Below are positions 30,915-39,656 of a DNA stretch of 44,068 nt, piece after piece. The position numbers and the translations under genes are program-made. The number at the start of each line of letters is the position of its first letter. Within the stretch, counting starts at the first letter, position 1. Source of the DNA: an uncultured Eubacterium sp. (GTDB taxonomy: Bacteria > Bacillota > Clostridia > Lachnospirales > Lachnospiraceae); the NCBI GenBank assembly GCA_910586445.1, contig CAJUHV010000032.1, positions 1 through 44,068 on the forward strand. Reading direction: 5' to 3'. The notes beneath the pieces were generated by a model. The model ran no database searches. It worked only from the letters and a program-made list of their open reading frames with translations, and was not told the origin of the DNA.

Positions 30915-32132
30915 ATGAAGAAAAAAATAATCAGTGCTGTTTTGTCGTTATGCATGATTGCCGGCATATCCTATCATGCGTCAGCTGCAGCTGTCCCGCC
31001 TGAGGCAGAATCCCTGCCGGAAACAAAATCCCCTGTACTAGAGCTTACGCCTTCTACCGGAAAAGCTTCACCTTCGTCTATTAAGATTTCCTGGAATTCC
31101 GATCATGACGCAGATGTAAAGTATTACTATGTCATGAAGCGTGCAGCCAAAAACAGCACGGGAACCGGAAAATGGACGACGCTGGCAAAGGTAAAATCAG
31201 ATGGTGTATCGGGCGGATCTAAAAATTCATACACGGAAAAATTAAAATCATCTTCACCGCAGCAGTATGAATACAAAATATGCACGCTTTCAAAAGACGG
31301 CACTATTGATACGCGGGATGCATCTTATGCCGAAGAGACCGATGCATACGCTGCATTAGGCTCGAATATCAAAATATGCATAGACCCAGGGCATTTCGGT
31401 ACTCTTAATAACAATTATGAACTGGAGGGTGCAGATGGAAACTATCCATATTCTGAAGCAGAATTTAACTTAAAGGTCGGCAAAGCCCTAAAAAAAGCAT
31501 TAAAAACATCTTACGGCATAGACAGCTATATGACAAGAACCGGCAGCTCCATCTCGCTGTCCTATAATGGAAAAACTTATAAAAATGAAAATCTGGATCA
31601 AAAAAATATCGCTGTCCGGGGATATATGGCAGCAACGGTAGGCTGCGATTTGTTTGTTTCCCTGCATACCAATTCTACAAGCCGTCCAAAGAAACCATGG
31701 AGCCAGCCAAAAAGCATCAATAAAGCTTATGTCTTTGTAAACAGCGCTGCGCATAAAAGTGATCTTGGAATGAAAATCGCCAATACAATCGGCACTAGCC
31801 TGACGGAATACAACCAAGATGCCGGCATTCAGAAGTCTGATTTTACAGTAAGGACAAAAAATGCTGCACCTGACTTTACAAGCCTGGCAAATGATGCAGC
31901 AAATGAAAACGGTACTGTTATACATAGAAAAAGCAGCAGGGGAGACGATTACTATGGAGTGCTCAGAGGTGCAAGTATAACGGGTGTCGAAGGTCTTTTG
32001 GTAGAACATGCTTTTCATGCTACGCAGATTGTCCGAAAGCTTGCCATGGTTTCATCTGATTTGTATAAAAACTGGGCTGCCTGCGATGCGTATGGAATTG
32101 CCTATGGATTTGGATTTATAGATGAACAATGA
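30915..32132 (+). CDS. Secreted N-acetylmuramoyl-L-alanine amidase (Amidase_3)
   Basis: The 405-residue protein has a signal peptide (about 1-25, cleavage near ASA-AAV) and a fibronectin-III-like domain (about 40-140, SSIKISWNSDHDADVKYYYVM). A C-terminal Amidase_3 catalytic domain follows from about 150. Its zinc ligands are His in IDPGHFG, Glu in SEAEFN and His in SLHTN, and the catalytic Glu is in LLVEHAFH. It cleaves the bond between muramic acid and the stem peptide of peptidoglycan outside the cell. A 40-50 residue insert (KKPWSQPKSINKAY...) sits after SLHTN. It is divergent from the mgl operon and is followed immediately by a long palindrome. Confidence 0.88.
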   Translation: MKKKIISAVLSLCMIAGISYHASAAAVPPEAESLPETKSPVLELTPSTGKASPSSIKISWNSDHDADVKYYYVMKRAAKNSTGTGKWTTLAKVKSDGVSGGSKNSYTEKLKSSSPQQYEYKICTLSKDGTIDTRDASYAEETDAYAALGSNIKICIDPGHFGTLNNNYELEGADGNYPYSEAEFNLKVGKALKKALKTSYGIDSYMTRTGSSISLSYNGKTYKNENLDQKNIAVRGYMAATVGCDLFVSLHTNSTSRPKKPWSQPKSINKAYVFVNSAAHKSDLGMKIANTIGTSLTEYNQDAGIQKSDFTVRTKNAAPDFTSLANDAANENGTVIHRKSSRGDDYYGVLRGASITGVEGLLVEHAFHATQIVRKLAMVSSDLYKNWAACDAYGIAYGFGFIDEQ

Positions 32133-32133
32133 T

Positions 32134-32236
32134 AATGGGGCTGTCGCATTAAGAAAAATGATACAAGATATAGTTGGTATAAATTATTTTCCATACTATA
32201 TCTTGTATATGTTTTGCTTAGTGCGACAGCCCCATT
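32134..32236. repeat. 103-nt near-perfect palindrome (hairpin or MITE-like)
   Basis: AATGGGGCTGTCGCA at 32134 and TGCGACAGCCCCATT ending at 32236 are perfect 15-bp arms. Inside, TACAAGATATAGT pairs with ACTATATCTTGTA, and almost everything between also pairs, leaving a loop of about 13 nt. It begins one base after the amidase stop codon and ends 27 bp before atpC, between convergent genes, with a T tract on the plus side. It could terminate transcription, but the length and transposon-like GGGGCTGTCGCA ends also suit a palindromic MITE. Confidence 0.85.
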
Positions 32237-32263
32237 TTTACTCTAATTATGCTGCTGGATCAC

Positions 32264-32671
32264 TTATTTCGCTACATCGATACGCACCAAAGCTTTCTTT
32301 AAAGCAATTTCTGCGCGTTTTACATCCAGTCCTGCTTCTTTCATCTTGAGGCGGCGTTCTGCGCGCATTTTTGCTTCTTCAGCACGGTTTTTGTTGATTT
32401 CATCCGGCCACTCTGCGATTTCTGCAAGCAGTGTCACTTTGTCACCTAAGATTTCTGCAAATCCAGAATGCACTGCTGCTTTTTTTGCTCCGGCTTCTTC
32501 TGTAATTTTTACAATGCCGGGTGCGAGTACCGCTGTCAGCGGAATGTGGTTTTTATACACGCCGATGTCGCCTTCTGTCGTCGTAAACTCAATCATAGCA
32601 GCATCTCCGGTATAAAATACACGTTCCGGCGTAATGATCTCTACTTTAAATAATTTATTTGCATCTGCCAT
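32264..32671 (-). CDS. atpC: F-ATP synthase epsilon subunit
   Basis: A 135-residue protein with the epsilon beta-sandwich (FKVEIITPERVFYTGDAAMIEFTTTEGDIGVYKNHIPL) followed by a two-helix C-terminal domain (AEEAKMRAERRLK). It belongs to the central stalk of F1 and regulates ATP hydrolysis. It is the last gene of the atp operon, 11 bp after atpD. The usual GGGGTG-type ribosome site is present. Confidence 0.95.
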   Translation of the reverse strand: MADANKLFKVEIITPERVFYTGDAAMIEFTTTEGDIGVYKNHIPLTAVLAPGIVKITEEAGAKKAAVHSGFAEILGDKVTLLAEIAEWPDEINKNRAEEAKMRAERRLKMKEAGLDVKRAEIALKKALVRIDVAK

Positions 32672-32682
32672 AACGTCACCCC

Positions 32683-34071
32683 TTACTTCAAACGGGCACG
32701 TACATCATCAATTGTTCCTGCATTTAAGAAATGACCTTCAGGCACATCGTCATGCTTGCCTTCTAAGATCTCACGGAATCCGCGGATTGTCTCTGCAACC
32801 GGCACATACTTTCCGTCCAGACCTGTAAACTGGGTTGCTACAAAGAATGGCTGGGAGAGGAATCTTTGGATCTTTCTGGCACGGTTTACGACCATTTTAT
32901 CATCTTCTGATAATTCGTCCATACCTAAGATCGCGATAATATCCTGCAGCTCTTTGTATTTCTGCAGAATCTCCTGTACCCCGCGCGCAGTGTCAAAATG
33001 CTCCTGCCCTACGATACGCGGATCCAAAATTCTGGAAGTAGAAGCCAGCGGGTCTACTGCCGGATAAATACCTAGCTCTGCAATCGAACGTTCCAATACG
33101 GTCGTAGCATCCAGATGGGCAAATGTCGTAGCAGGTGCCGGGTCTGTTAAGTCGTCGGCAGGCACATAAACAGCCTGTACCGATGTAATAGAACCGTTTT
33201 TCGTAGATGTGATACGCTCCTGCAGCGCACCCATCTCAGTCTGCAGCGTCGGCTGATATCCTACGGCTGAAGGCATACGGCCTAACAGCGCTGATACTTC
33301 TGAGCCTGCCTGCGTAAAACGGAAAATATTGTCAATAAATAAAAGCACGTCTTTTCCGCCCTTATCACGGAAATATTCAGCCATTGTAAGTCCTGATAAA
33401 GCCACGCGCATTCTTGCTCCCGGCGGCTCATTCATCTGTCCGAATACCATCGTCGTCTTATCAATAACCCCGGATTCTTTCATTTCATAATAAAGGTCGT
33501 TTCCTTCACGCGTCCTTTCACCTACACCGGTAAATACAGAATATCCGCCGTGCTCTGTTGCTATATTATGAATTAATTCCTGAATTAATACCGTCTTTCC
33601 TACACCAGCACCGCCGAACAGTCCGATCTTTCCACCCTTCTGGTATGGACAGAGAAGATCTACGACTTTGATGCCCGTTTCCAAGATCTCTGCAGAAGTA
33701 GACTGTTCCTCGAAGGAAGGTGCTTTTCTGTGAATCGGACTATACTCAACACCAGTCGGCGGATCGACTTCATCAATCGGCTCACCGAGGACATTGAACA
33801 TACGGCCTAATGTATTCTCACCGACCGGAACACTGATCGCTGCTCCGGTTGCTGCGGCATCCATGCCCCGCACCAGACCATCTGTAGGCCCCATGGCAAT
33901 ACATCTTACGGTATCATCTCCCAGATGCTGTGCTACCTCGACAACGAGCCTGCTGCCATCCTTGCGTTTGATCTCTATAGCTTCGTTAATCTCCGGCAGC
34001 TGTCCTGTATATTTGATATCCAAGACAGCACCAACAATCTGAGTGATTTTCCCTATATTCGTTTCTGCCAT
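32683..34071 (-). CDS. atpD: F-ATP synthase beta subunit
   Basis: The 462-residue catalytic subunit has the P-loop GGAGVGKT, catalytic Glu in GERTREGND, the ALSGLTMAEYFRD motif and a DELSEDD version of the DELSEED loop that contacts gamma. Full length and without irregularities. An AAGGAG ribosome site precedes it; the gap from atpG is 39 bp. Confidence 0.98.
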   Translation of the reverse strand: MAETNIGKITQIVGAVLDIKYTGQLPEINEAIEIKRKDGSRLVVEVAQHLGDDTVRCIAMGPTDGLVRGMDAAATGAAISVPVGENTLGRMFNVLGEPIDEVDPPTGVEYSPIHRKAPSFEEQSTSAEILETGIKVVDLLCPYQKGGKIGLFGGAGVGKTVLIQELIHNIATEHGGYSVFTGVGERTREGNDLYYEMKESGVIDKTTMVFGQMNEPPGARMRVALSGLTMAEYFRDKGGKDVLLFIDNIFRFTQAGSEVSALLGRMPSAVGYQPTLQTEMGALQERITSTKNGSITSVQAVYVPADDLTDPAPATTFAHLDATTVLERSIAELGIYPAVDPLASTSRILDPRIVGQEHFDTARGVQEILQKYKELQDIIAILGMDELSEDDKMVVNRARKIQRFLSQPFFVATQFTGLDGKYVPVAETIRGFREILEGKHDDVPEGHFLNAGTIDDVRARLK

Positions 34072-34110
34072 TTTTTTCTATCACTCCTTTTTTTCTTAAT
34101 TGATGCAATC

Positions 34111-34968
34111 TCAGCTGATTGCTTCCGCGCCTGCGATAATCTCGGTCAGCTCCTGTGTAATGGAACCCTGACGGGCACGGTTGTATTTCAAAGACAAATC
34201 ACTAATCATGTCTTCCGCATTACTTGTCGCAGAATCCATTGCCTGCATTCTCGCACCATTTTCACTGGCAACCGCCTCAATCAGCGCTCCATAGAAAATG
34301 CTGGTGACATATTTGGGAATAATCATGTTTAAAGCTTCACTTTCGTTCGGCTCATAGTTCATGATCAGGTTTTTATCGGCTGCTTCGATTTCTGCCTCAG
34401 AAAACTCTACCGGCAGCATTTTCATTAAAGTAGGCACATGGACTACTGTGTTTTTAAAATGTGTATAAGCAAGATAAATCTGGCCTATTTTTCCGTCTGT
34501 AAAGTCTTTTAAGACTTTATCACAGATTTCCATGGCATCTTTATACGTCGGACTTTCGATTACATCCGACACATCTTCTACAACCTGATATCCTTTCCGT
34601 TCCAATGTCTCCCGCCCTTTTGATCCAATCGTATATAACTGCACCTTTTCCACCGGGATGCCGCTGTTTTGCACGAGCTTGGTAATATTGGAATTATAAC
34701 CGCCTGCCAGTCCACGGTTGGACGTAATGACTACGACTGCTACCTTATCCGAACCATTATCCTTCAGATACGGATGATCCATATTGCCTGATCTTGCAAG
34801 AATAGATGTGACAGTACGGTACATATACTGAAAATATGGGTCCGTCTGTTCTGCGTGTGTCTTTGCTTTTTGTAATTTAACGGTAGAAACTAATTTCATG
34901 GCTTTTGTGATTTGCTGCGTACTCTGTATGCTGCTTTTTCTTCTTTTTATGTCTCTCATTGAGGCCAT
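34111..34968 (-). CDS. atpG: F-ATP synthase gamma subunit
   Basis: The 285-residue central-stalk subunit has the conserved N-terminus (MRDIKRRKSSIQSTQQITKAMKLVSTVKLQKA split over the first helix), VITSNRGLAGGYN in the middle and the C-terminal helix ENGARMQAMDSATSNAEDMI with YNRARQGSITQELTEI. It couples rotation of the c ring to catalysis in alpha3-beta3. Confidence 0.97.
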   Translation of the reverse strand: MASMRDIKRRKSSIQSTQQITKAMKLVSTVKLQKAKTHAEQTDPYFQYMYRTVTSILARSGNMDHPYLKDNGSDKVAVVVITSNRGLAGGYNSNITKLVQNSGIPVEKVQLYTIGSKGRETLERKGYQVVEDVSDVIESPTYKDAMEICDKVLKDFTDGKIGQIYLAYTHFKNTVVHVPTLMKMLPVEFSEAEIEAADKNLIMNYEPNESEALNMIIPKYVTSIFYGALIEAVASENGARMQAMDSATSNAEDMISDLSLKYNRARQGSITQELTEIIAGAEAIS

Positions 34969-34992
34969 AATCTGTCACCGCCTTTTTTCATT

Positions 34993-36498
34993 CTACCGGA
35001 ACGATCTCTTGCATTCTTCAATTGCATTGATCAATTTCTTCTCTACATCTTCTTCCAATACTTTCGTAGTCCTGATAGATTCTGGGATCTCAGGATACTT
35101 TGTATCGATAAACTCAAACAGCTCGCTTTCAAAGCGGAGCACGTCTTCTGTCGGAATATCCAAAAGGTATTTCTTGGTTGCAGCATAAATAATAATTACC
35201 TGCTTTTCAACCGGCATCGGCTGATACTGCGGCTGTTTTAAAATCTCACGGATTCTTTCACCCTGATCCAGTTTTTCTTTTGTATCTGCATCCAGCTCAG
35301 AGCCGAACTGTGCAAATGCTGCAAGCTCGCGGTACTGTGCCAATTCCACACGGATAGGAGCAGCAATTTTTTTAATTGCCTTAATCTGCGCAGCGCCTCC
35401 TACCCTGGATACCGACAGACCTGCATTGATTGCCGGACGGAATCCTGAGTTGAACATCTCTGTTTCCAGATAAATCTGTCCATCTGTAATAGAAATAACA
35501 TTCGTAGGAATGTACGCAGATACATCGCCTGCCTGTGTCTCAATAATAGGCAGTGCTGTCAGCGAACCGCCTCCCAGTTTTTCAGACAGCCTTGCTGCAC
35601 GCTCTAACAGTCTGGAATGAAGGTAGAATACATCACCCGGATAAGCCTCACGTCCTGGCGGTCTTCTTAAAAGCAGTGAGAGTGTACGATATGCCGTAGC
35701 ATGCTTACTTAAATCGTCGTATACTACTAAAACGTCACCGCCGTTTTCCATCCATTCTTCTCCAATGGCACATCCTGAATATGGGGCAATATACTGTAAT
35801 GGTGCAAGCTCGCTTGCTGTCGCAGCTACAACCGTCGTATATGCCATAGCACCAAACTCTTCCAATGTCTTTACAATAGAAGCAACGGTAGAAGCTTTCT
35901 GGCCGATTGCAACGTAAATACATTTTACGCCCTGGCCCTTTTGATTTATAATCGTATCAATTGTAATCGCCGTCTTACCTGTCTGCCTGTCACCGATAAT
36001 CAGCTCACGCTGCCCGCGTCCAATCGGCACCATAGAATCAATCGCCTTAATACCGGTCTGTAACGGCGTGTCTACGGATTTTCTGGAAATAACACCAGAT
36101 GCAACTCTTTCAATCTGACGATATTTATCTGTCTTTATTGGTCCTTTGCCATCAATCGGCTGTCCTAATGCATTTACAACACGGCCGGTCATAGCATCCC
36201 CCACTGGAACTTCAACTACCCTTCCGGTAGTCTTTACGGTATCACCTTCGTTGATACTTTTTTGGTCGCCAAGCAGTACGGCACCAACATTATCTTCTTC
36301 GAGGTTTAATACCATTCCATATACTTCACCTGGGAATTCAAGCAGCTCGCCCTGCATCGCATTTTCCAGACCATGAATACGCGCAATACCATCCGCTACC
36401 TGAATAACAGTACCTACGTCTGCTACTTCAAGCTCTGCAGCGTACCTTTTGATCTGCTCTTTGATGACGGAACTAATCTCCTCTGGTTTCAAATTCAT
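34993..36498 (-). CDS. atpA: F-ATP synthase alpha subunit
   Basis: The ATG at 36498 (MNLKPEEISSVIKEQI) is chosen over a TTG two codons upstream. The 501-residue non-catalytic nucleotide-binding subunit has GDRQTGKT (P-loop), the arginine-finger region SVSRVGG and the N-terminal IARIHGLENAMQGELLEF. Length and motifs are standard. It follows atpH by about 40 bp. Confidence 0.97.
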   Translation of the reverse strand: MNLKPEEISSVIKEQIKRYAAELEVADVGTVIQVADGIARIHGLENAMQGELLEFPGEVYGMVLNLEEDNVGAVLLGDQKSINEGDTVKTTGRVVEVPVGDAMTGRVVNALGQPIDGKGPIKTDKYRQIERVASGVISRKSVDTPLQTGIKAIDSMVPIGRGQRELIIGDRQTGKTAITIDTIINQKGQGVKCIYVAIGQKASTVASIVKTLEEFGAMAYTTVVAATASELAPLQYIAPYSGCAIGEEWMENGGDVLVVYDDLSKHATAYRTLSLLLRRPPGREAYPGDVFYLHSRLLERAARLSEKLGGGSLTALPIIETQAGDVSAYIPTNVISITDGQIYLETEMFNSGFRPAINAGLSVSRVGGAAQIKAIKKIAAPIRVELAQYRELAAFAQFGSELDADTKEKLDQGERIREILKQPQYQPMPVEKQVIIIYAATKKYLLDIPTEDVLRFESELFEFIDTKYPEIPESIRTTKVLEEDVEKKLINAIEECKRSFR

Positions 36499-36538
36499 GG
36501 ACAATAGTCACCTACTTTCAACTGTTTTTGCCATATTG

Positions 36539-37093
36539 CTACGGCATCTGTAACTTTGCTTTTGATAATTCGGATGTCAGTCTGGCCAGCCTGCTTTTTA
36601 CGCTGCCGTCCACAACCCTGTCTCCGATCCGAATTACGATTCCCCCTATCAGAGAAGGATCTATATCATAGATCAGGTCAAACTGCACATAATCAGTTGT
36701 ATCCAGCAGCTTTCTGCGGATCGAATCCTTCTGCGCAAGTGATAACTCCATGGCAGAACTAATGTATGCAGTCCCTATCTTCTTATATTCTTTGACCTGC
36801 GTAATAAAATAGCTCAATACACTGCCAAACTCATTATAATGACCTTTTGCTATAATCATAAGGAGCAGTCCGATCATTTCCCGTGAGGCACGGCCCTTGA
36901 AGATAACCTCTACGATTTTTTGTTTTTCTTCTATGACGATTTTTGGATGATTCATCATTTTAGCCAGATCTTCATTTATATTAATAATATCAAGCAGCTT
37001 CTTTGCCTCTTCAAACAGCTCATCCACCTGCCCTGATTCCAAAGCCAGCTCAAACAATGCATCTCCATATGTCTTAGATACTAGCTTTGCCAT
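36539..37093 (-). CDS. atpH: F-ATP synthase delta subunit
   Basis: A 184-residue protein with the OSCP/delta pattern: YGDALFELALESGQVDE at the N-terminus and the C-terminal PSLIGGIVIRIGDRVVDGSVKSRLARL. It links F1 to the peripheral stalk. Its start overlaps the end of atpF by 13 bp, implying translational coupling. Confidence 0.95.
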   Translation of the reverse strand: MAKLVSKTYGDALFELALESGQVDELFEEAKKLLDIININEDLAKMMNHPKIVIEEKQKIVEVIFKGRASREMIGLLLMIIAKGHYNEFGSVLSYFITQVKEYKKIGTAYISSAMELSLAQKDSIRRKLLDTTDYVQFDLIYDIDPSLIGGIVIRIGDRVVDGSVKSRLARLTSELSKAKLQMP

Positions 37094-37596
37094 GTCGAAT
37101 CACCCATTTCTTTCAATGTCTCTTCTACAAGCGTATTCTGAACTGTTGTATCTATTGATGCTGTCACTACTTTTGCAGCCATCAGCGATGCAACTGCAAT
37201 CATTTCCTGCTTCATCTCATCCATAGCACGGCTCTTTTCCAGTTTTGCCTCTTCATTCGCGCGCTGGATGATCCGGGCAGCTTCCTGCTTTGCTTCGTCA
37301 ATAATATGTGCTTCGTTTTTCAACGCTTTTTGACGTGCTTCACTTAATATAGCTTCTGCTTCTTTATCCACATTTTTAAGCTTTGTTTCATATTCTGCCT
37401 TCATTGCAGCTGCTTTGTCTTTATCTGACTTTGCGCTGTCAATATCCCCTTGAATCTTTCTCTGTCTGTCATACAGCATTTTTCTGACCGGGTTCAGCAA
37501 AAAGTAAGACATTGCCAAAAACAGCACAAATATAGCAATTGCCATGAGCAGGGCATCATTCAGCAATTGAAAATCAAGATTAAATAGTCTCTCCAT
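37081..37596 (-). CDS. atpF: F-ATP synthase b subunit
   Basis: The 171-residue peripheral-stalk protein has one membrane segment (about 12-32, LMAIAIFVLFLAMSYFLL) followed by the typical long charged coiled coil (RKMLYDRQRKIQGDIDSAKS...). AGGAGG is present but 15 nt before the ATG, longer than usual, which may lower its translation relative to neighbours. Confidence 0.95.
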   Translation of the reverse strand: MERLFNLDFQLLNDALLMAIAIFVLFLAMSYFLLNPVRKMLYDRQRKIQGDIDSAKSDKDKAAAMKAEYETKLKNVDKEAEAILSEARQKALKNEAHIIDEAKQEAARIIQRANEEAKLEKSRAMDEMKQEMIAVASLMAAKVVTASIDTTVQNTLVEETLKEMGDSTWQS

Positions 37597-37637
37597 GTTT
37601 GCTCAGTTCAGCCTCCTTTCCGTCTTATTTTCCTAAC

Positions 37638-37657
37638 AAAACGCAGCTGTGCGTTTT
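37638..37657. promoter_or_regulatory. Hairpin between atpE and atpF
   Basis: AAAACGCA (37638-37645) and TGCGTTTT (37650-37657) form a perfect 8-bp stem with a 4-nt loop in the 105-bp gap after atpE. It may attenuate transcription or protect the atpE message, helping to raise c-subunit output. Confidence 0.55.
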
Positions 37658-37701
37658 TCTTATAATAGAATTAAAGGACAAATCCTATTATCAAAATTCT
37701 A

Positions 37702-37956
37702 TTATACCAACGGCTGTACGAAAAGCAAAAGCATGGCAACCAACAGACCATACAGACCTGTCGTCTCTGCTACGGCTTGTCCTAATAACATGGTAGACAT
37801 AATATCTGATTTTGCACCCGGATTACGTCCTACAGCAGCTGCACCGTGTCCAGCTGCGATACCCTGTCCAATACCAGGCCCGATACCGGCAATAACTGCC
37901 AGACCTGCGCCGATTGCTGAGCATGCTAAAATTAAGTCCTGTCCTGTGATATTCAT
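37702..37956 (-). CDS. atpE: F-ATP synthase c subunit, Na+-type signature
   Basis: An 84-residue hairpin of two membrane helices with the polar loop GRNPGAKSDI. The carboxylate is Glu64. Residues matching the Na+ site of the Ilyobacter tartaricus c ring are present: Pro27 and Gln31 in GIGPGIGQG, Glu64-Thr65 in VAETTGLYG, and Tyr69. Known Na+-specific rings have Ser or Thr at the position after Glu. The ring of these subunits carries the translocated ion. A strong AGGAGG ribosome site precedes the ATG. Confidence 0.96.
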   Translation of the reverse strand: MNITGQDLILACSAIGAGLAVIAGIGPGIGQGIAAGHGAAAVGRNPGAKSDIMSTMLLGQAVAETTGLYGLLVAMLLLFVQPLV

Positions 37957-38003
37957 AATGATTTCCTCCTAAAAATTTTTCTGTAATGAAAATACAAAAT
38001 AAT

Positions 38004-38738
38004 TTATTCTGTCTCACACTGCTGGCTGATGTAGGTCATCGTCAGCATACAGAATACATACGTCTGAATTGCTCCTGAGAACAAGTCAAAGTACACATGG
38101 AGCGCTGCCGGCCAGATAATAGCCACTTTTGACAGCAGCCCGTAGATCAATGCCATCATAACTGTGCCTGACAATACGTTTGCGAACAAACGCAGAGACA
38201 GGGAAATCGGAACCGCAATTTCACTGATTAAGTTGATTGGGAACCAGATTGGAAGCCATGGTGGTAATGGCGAACACATATCTGCCCAGATCTTGCCTGG
38301 TTTTTGATACTTAAACTGGCAGAAATGAATCAAACAGAATGTGATAAGGCCAAGTGCAAGTGTAGTACCATAATCCGCTGTCGGCGGCCTTAATCCAAAC
38401 AGACCGGATATATTGCTGACAAGGATAAACATAAAGATCGTACTTATATAATTTACGAACTTTGGAGCACTTTTCCCCATAGTACCTTCTACCACACCAT
38501 CCAGCAGGCTGACAATCAGCTCTAAAATGTTCTGGAATGTATCCGGTACCTCTGTAGCATGGCGCATTTTAATATTTGCTGCAATGGCAAAGCCTATTAA
38601 AAACAGCAGTACAATGAGTATGCATACATGAGATGTAGTAATCCAGACTTCATGCCCGAACAGTTTATAGGAAAACAAGCCGTGTATCATAAAGTCGATA
38701 TTATCAGCACTGGATGACATCAAAACTGCATCTGTCAC
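38004..38738 (-). CDS. atpB: F-ATP synthase a subunit
   Basis: The 244-residue integral membrane stator has the essential Arg in SLSLRLFANVLSGT and the conserved PINLISEIA segment. The start is a GTG (38738) that overlaps the atpI stop (GTGA), with GGGAGGTG just upstream. It forms the ion half-channels next to the c ring. Confidence 0.95.
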   Translation of the reverse strand: MTDAVLMSSSADNIDFMIHGLFSYKLFGHEVWITTSHVCILIVLLFLIGFAIAANIKMRHATEVPDTFQNILELIVSLLDGVVEGTMGKSAPKFVNYISTIFMFILVSNISGLFGLRPPTADYGTTLALGLITFCLIHFCQFKYQKPGKIWADMCSPLPPWLPIWFPINLISEIAVPISLSLRLFANVLSGTVMMALIYGLLSKVAIIWPAALHVYFDLFSGAIQTYVFCMLTMTYISQQCETE

Positions 38739-39181
38739 ATTTTCACCTCCCTTTCTATTGTGTTAGTCTTGTCTGTAGACATACCACCCTTTCCCGTTAC
38801 CTTTCTCATCATTTTGTGTAACGTCGGCTGTAAATAAGCCGATATCTTTAAACCCATCACGCCTATAAAAAGCGTAACTAAGTTACCAAGATCAAAATAC
38901 ATCGTAACTGCAAAAACAGCTACTACCGATACGTACCGCAGAATCCCTTTCGCGATAATGCGTGTCCTTGCCTTCTCCGGATCTGGTGCATCAATTGTCT
39001 CTGCAATAATGAGTGCAATATGATATGCCATTGCCATTGCCGTCACAATGCCGATCCACAGGCCGCTGCTGTAGCGCAGCTTATCTTCAACAAACCATAC
39101 CCCCGCCAGCTGTATAAAAATGCCGTACAATAATATACCGGCCAGCAGGCTGGGCAGTGCCTGATTCAATCGTCTAAACAT
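38735..39181 (-). CDS. atpI: AtpI-like protein of the ATP synthase operon
   Basis: A small four-helix membrane protein (148 residues from the ATG at 39181), in the position of AtpI, which assists c-ring assembly. A TTG 27 bp upstream overlaps the atpZ stop and cannot be excluded as the start. GAGGGG lies 13 nt from the chosen ATG. Sequence conservation in this family is low, so the name rests mainly on position and topology. Confidence 0.75.
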   Translation of the reverse strand: MFRRLNQALPSLLAGILLYGIFIQLAGVWFVEDKLRYSSGLWIGIVTAMAMAYHIALIIAETIDAPDPEKARTRIIAKGILRYVSVVAVFAVTMYFDLGNLVTLFIGVMGLKISAYLQPTLHKMMRKVTGKGGMSTDKTNTIEREVKM

Positions 39182-39204
39182 TTTACTATTTTTTCCCCTC
39201 AGAG

Positions 39205-39441
39205 TCAAATTTCCGTATCTTTATGATTGTTATTTTGATAGATTCTTTTTGCCATAACAAAAATATTTCGAAAACCGGCAAGTGCACCGATTATAAAAAG
39301 AGGAACCGTTATAATCGGCATGTCAAATTTACGGTCAAGCCATACACCAAGCATTGTACACATGAGAATCGGCACCAGCATATTTAATCCAAACTGCATA
39401 ACCATGGTAAATGCCTGAAATACACTGCGTTTATTTTTCAT
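39205..39441 (-). CDS. atpZ: AtpZ/AtpI family small membrane protein
   Basis: A 78-residue protein with two membrane segments and the family motif GVWLDRKFDMPIITVPLFIIGALAGFRN (pattern G-x-W-L-D...G-x-x-x-G...). AtpZ-type proteins precede atp operons in many Firmicutes and are linked to Mg2+ supply or c-ring assembly. It is the first gene of the operon. Confidence 0.85.
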   Translation of the reverse strand: MKNKRSVFQAFTMVMQFGLNMLVPILMCTMLGVWLDRKFDMPIITVPLFIIGALAGFRNIFVMAKRIYQNNNHKDTEI

Positions 39442-39493
39442 TCTGCGTACTAATTTCCCCTTTCCTTAAAAAGTGCACAAAAGCACTAAGTAC

Positions 39494-39521
39494 ATTATAA
39501 CACGAATGTATAAATTGTCTA
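39494..39521 (-). promoter_or_regulatory. Promoter of the ATP synthase operon
   Basis: On the minus strand TAGACA (39516-39521), 16 nt, TATAAT (39494-39499), preceded by TGT (extended -10). The leader contains a small AGTGC/GCACT hairpin (39472-39487). It drives atpZ-I-B-E-F-H-A-G-D-C. Confidence 0.7.
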
Positions 39522-39559
39522 TAAAATTTTGTGATTAAATAACATCTTTACAAGTATAT

Positions 39560-39601
39560 AAAAACATGGCACACTATGAGTTATTCCCAAAATGCACCAT
39601 G
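39560..39601 (-). terminator. Terminator after the phosphatase-like gene
   Basis: On the minus strand CATGGTGCA and TGTGCCATG form a 9-bp stem (two G-U pairs) followed by TTTTTATAT. It separates the sua5/phosphatase genes from the atp promoter. Confidence 0.65.
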
Positions 39602-39621
39602 CCTATTCGACCTGTACAGCC

Positions 39622-39656
39622 GTGAAGCCTATGCTCTAGAGCGCTCTAGTCTTCAC
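39622..39656. repeat. Nested palindromes at the end of the phosphatase-like gene
   Basis: GTGAAG (39622-39627) and CTTCAC (39651-39656) enclose the perfect 14-bp palindrome CTAGAGCGCTCTAG (39636-39649), which overlaps the stop codon. No U tract adjoins it, so it is not an ordinary terminator. Confidence 0.55.

Noticed and set aside
32122..32349. Plus-strand ORF overlapping the 103-nt palindrome
   Set aside because: It is made of the palindrome and the antisense of atpC, with no ribosome site.
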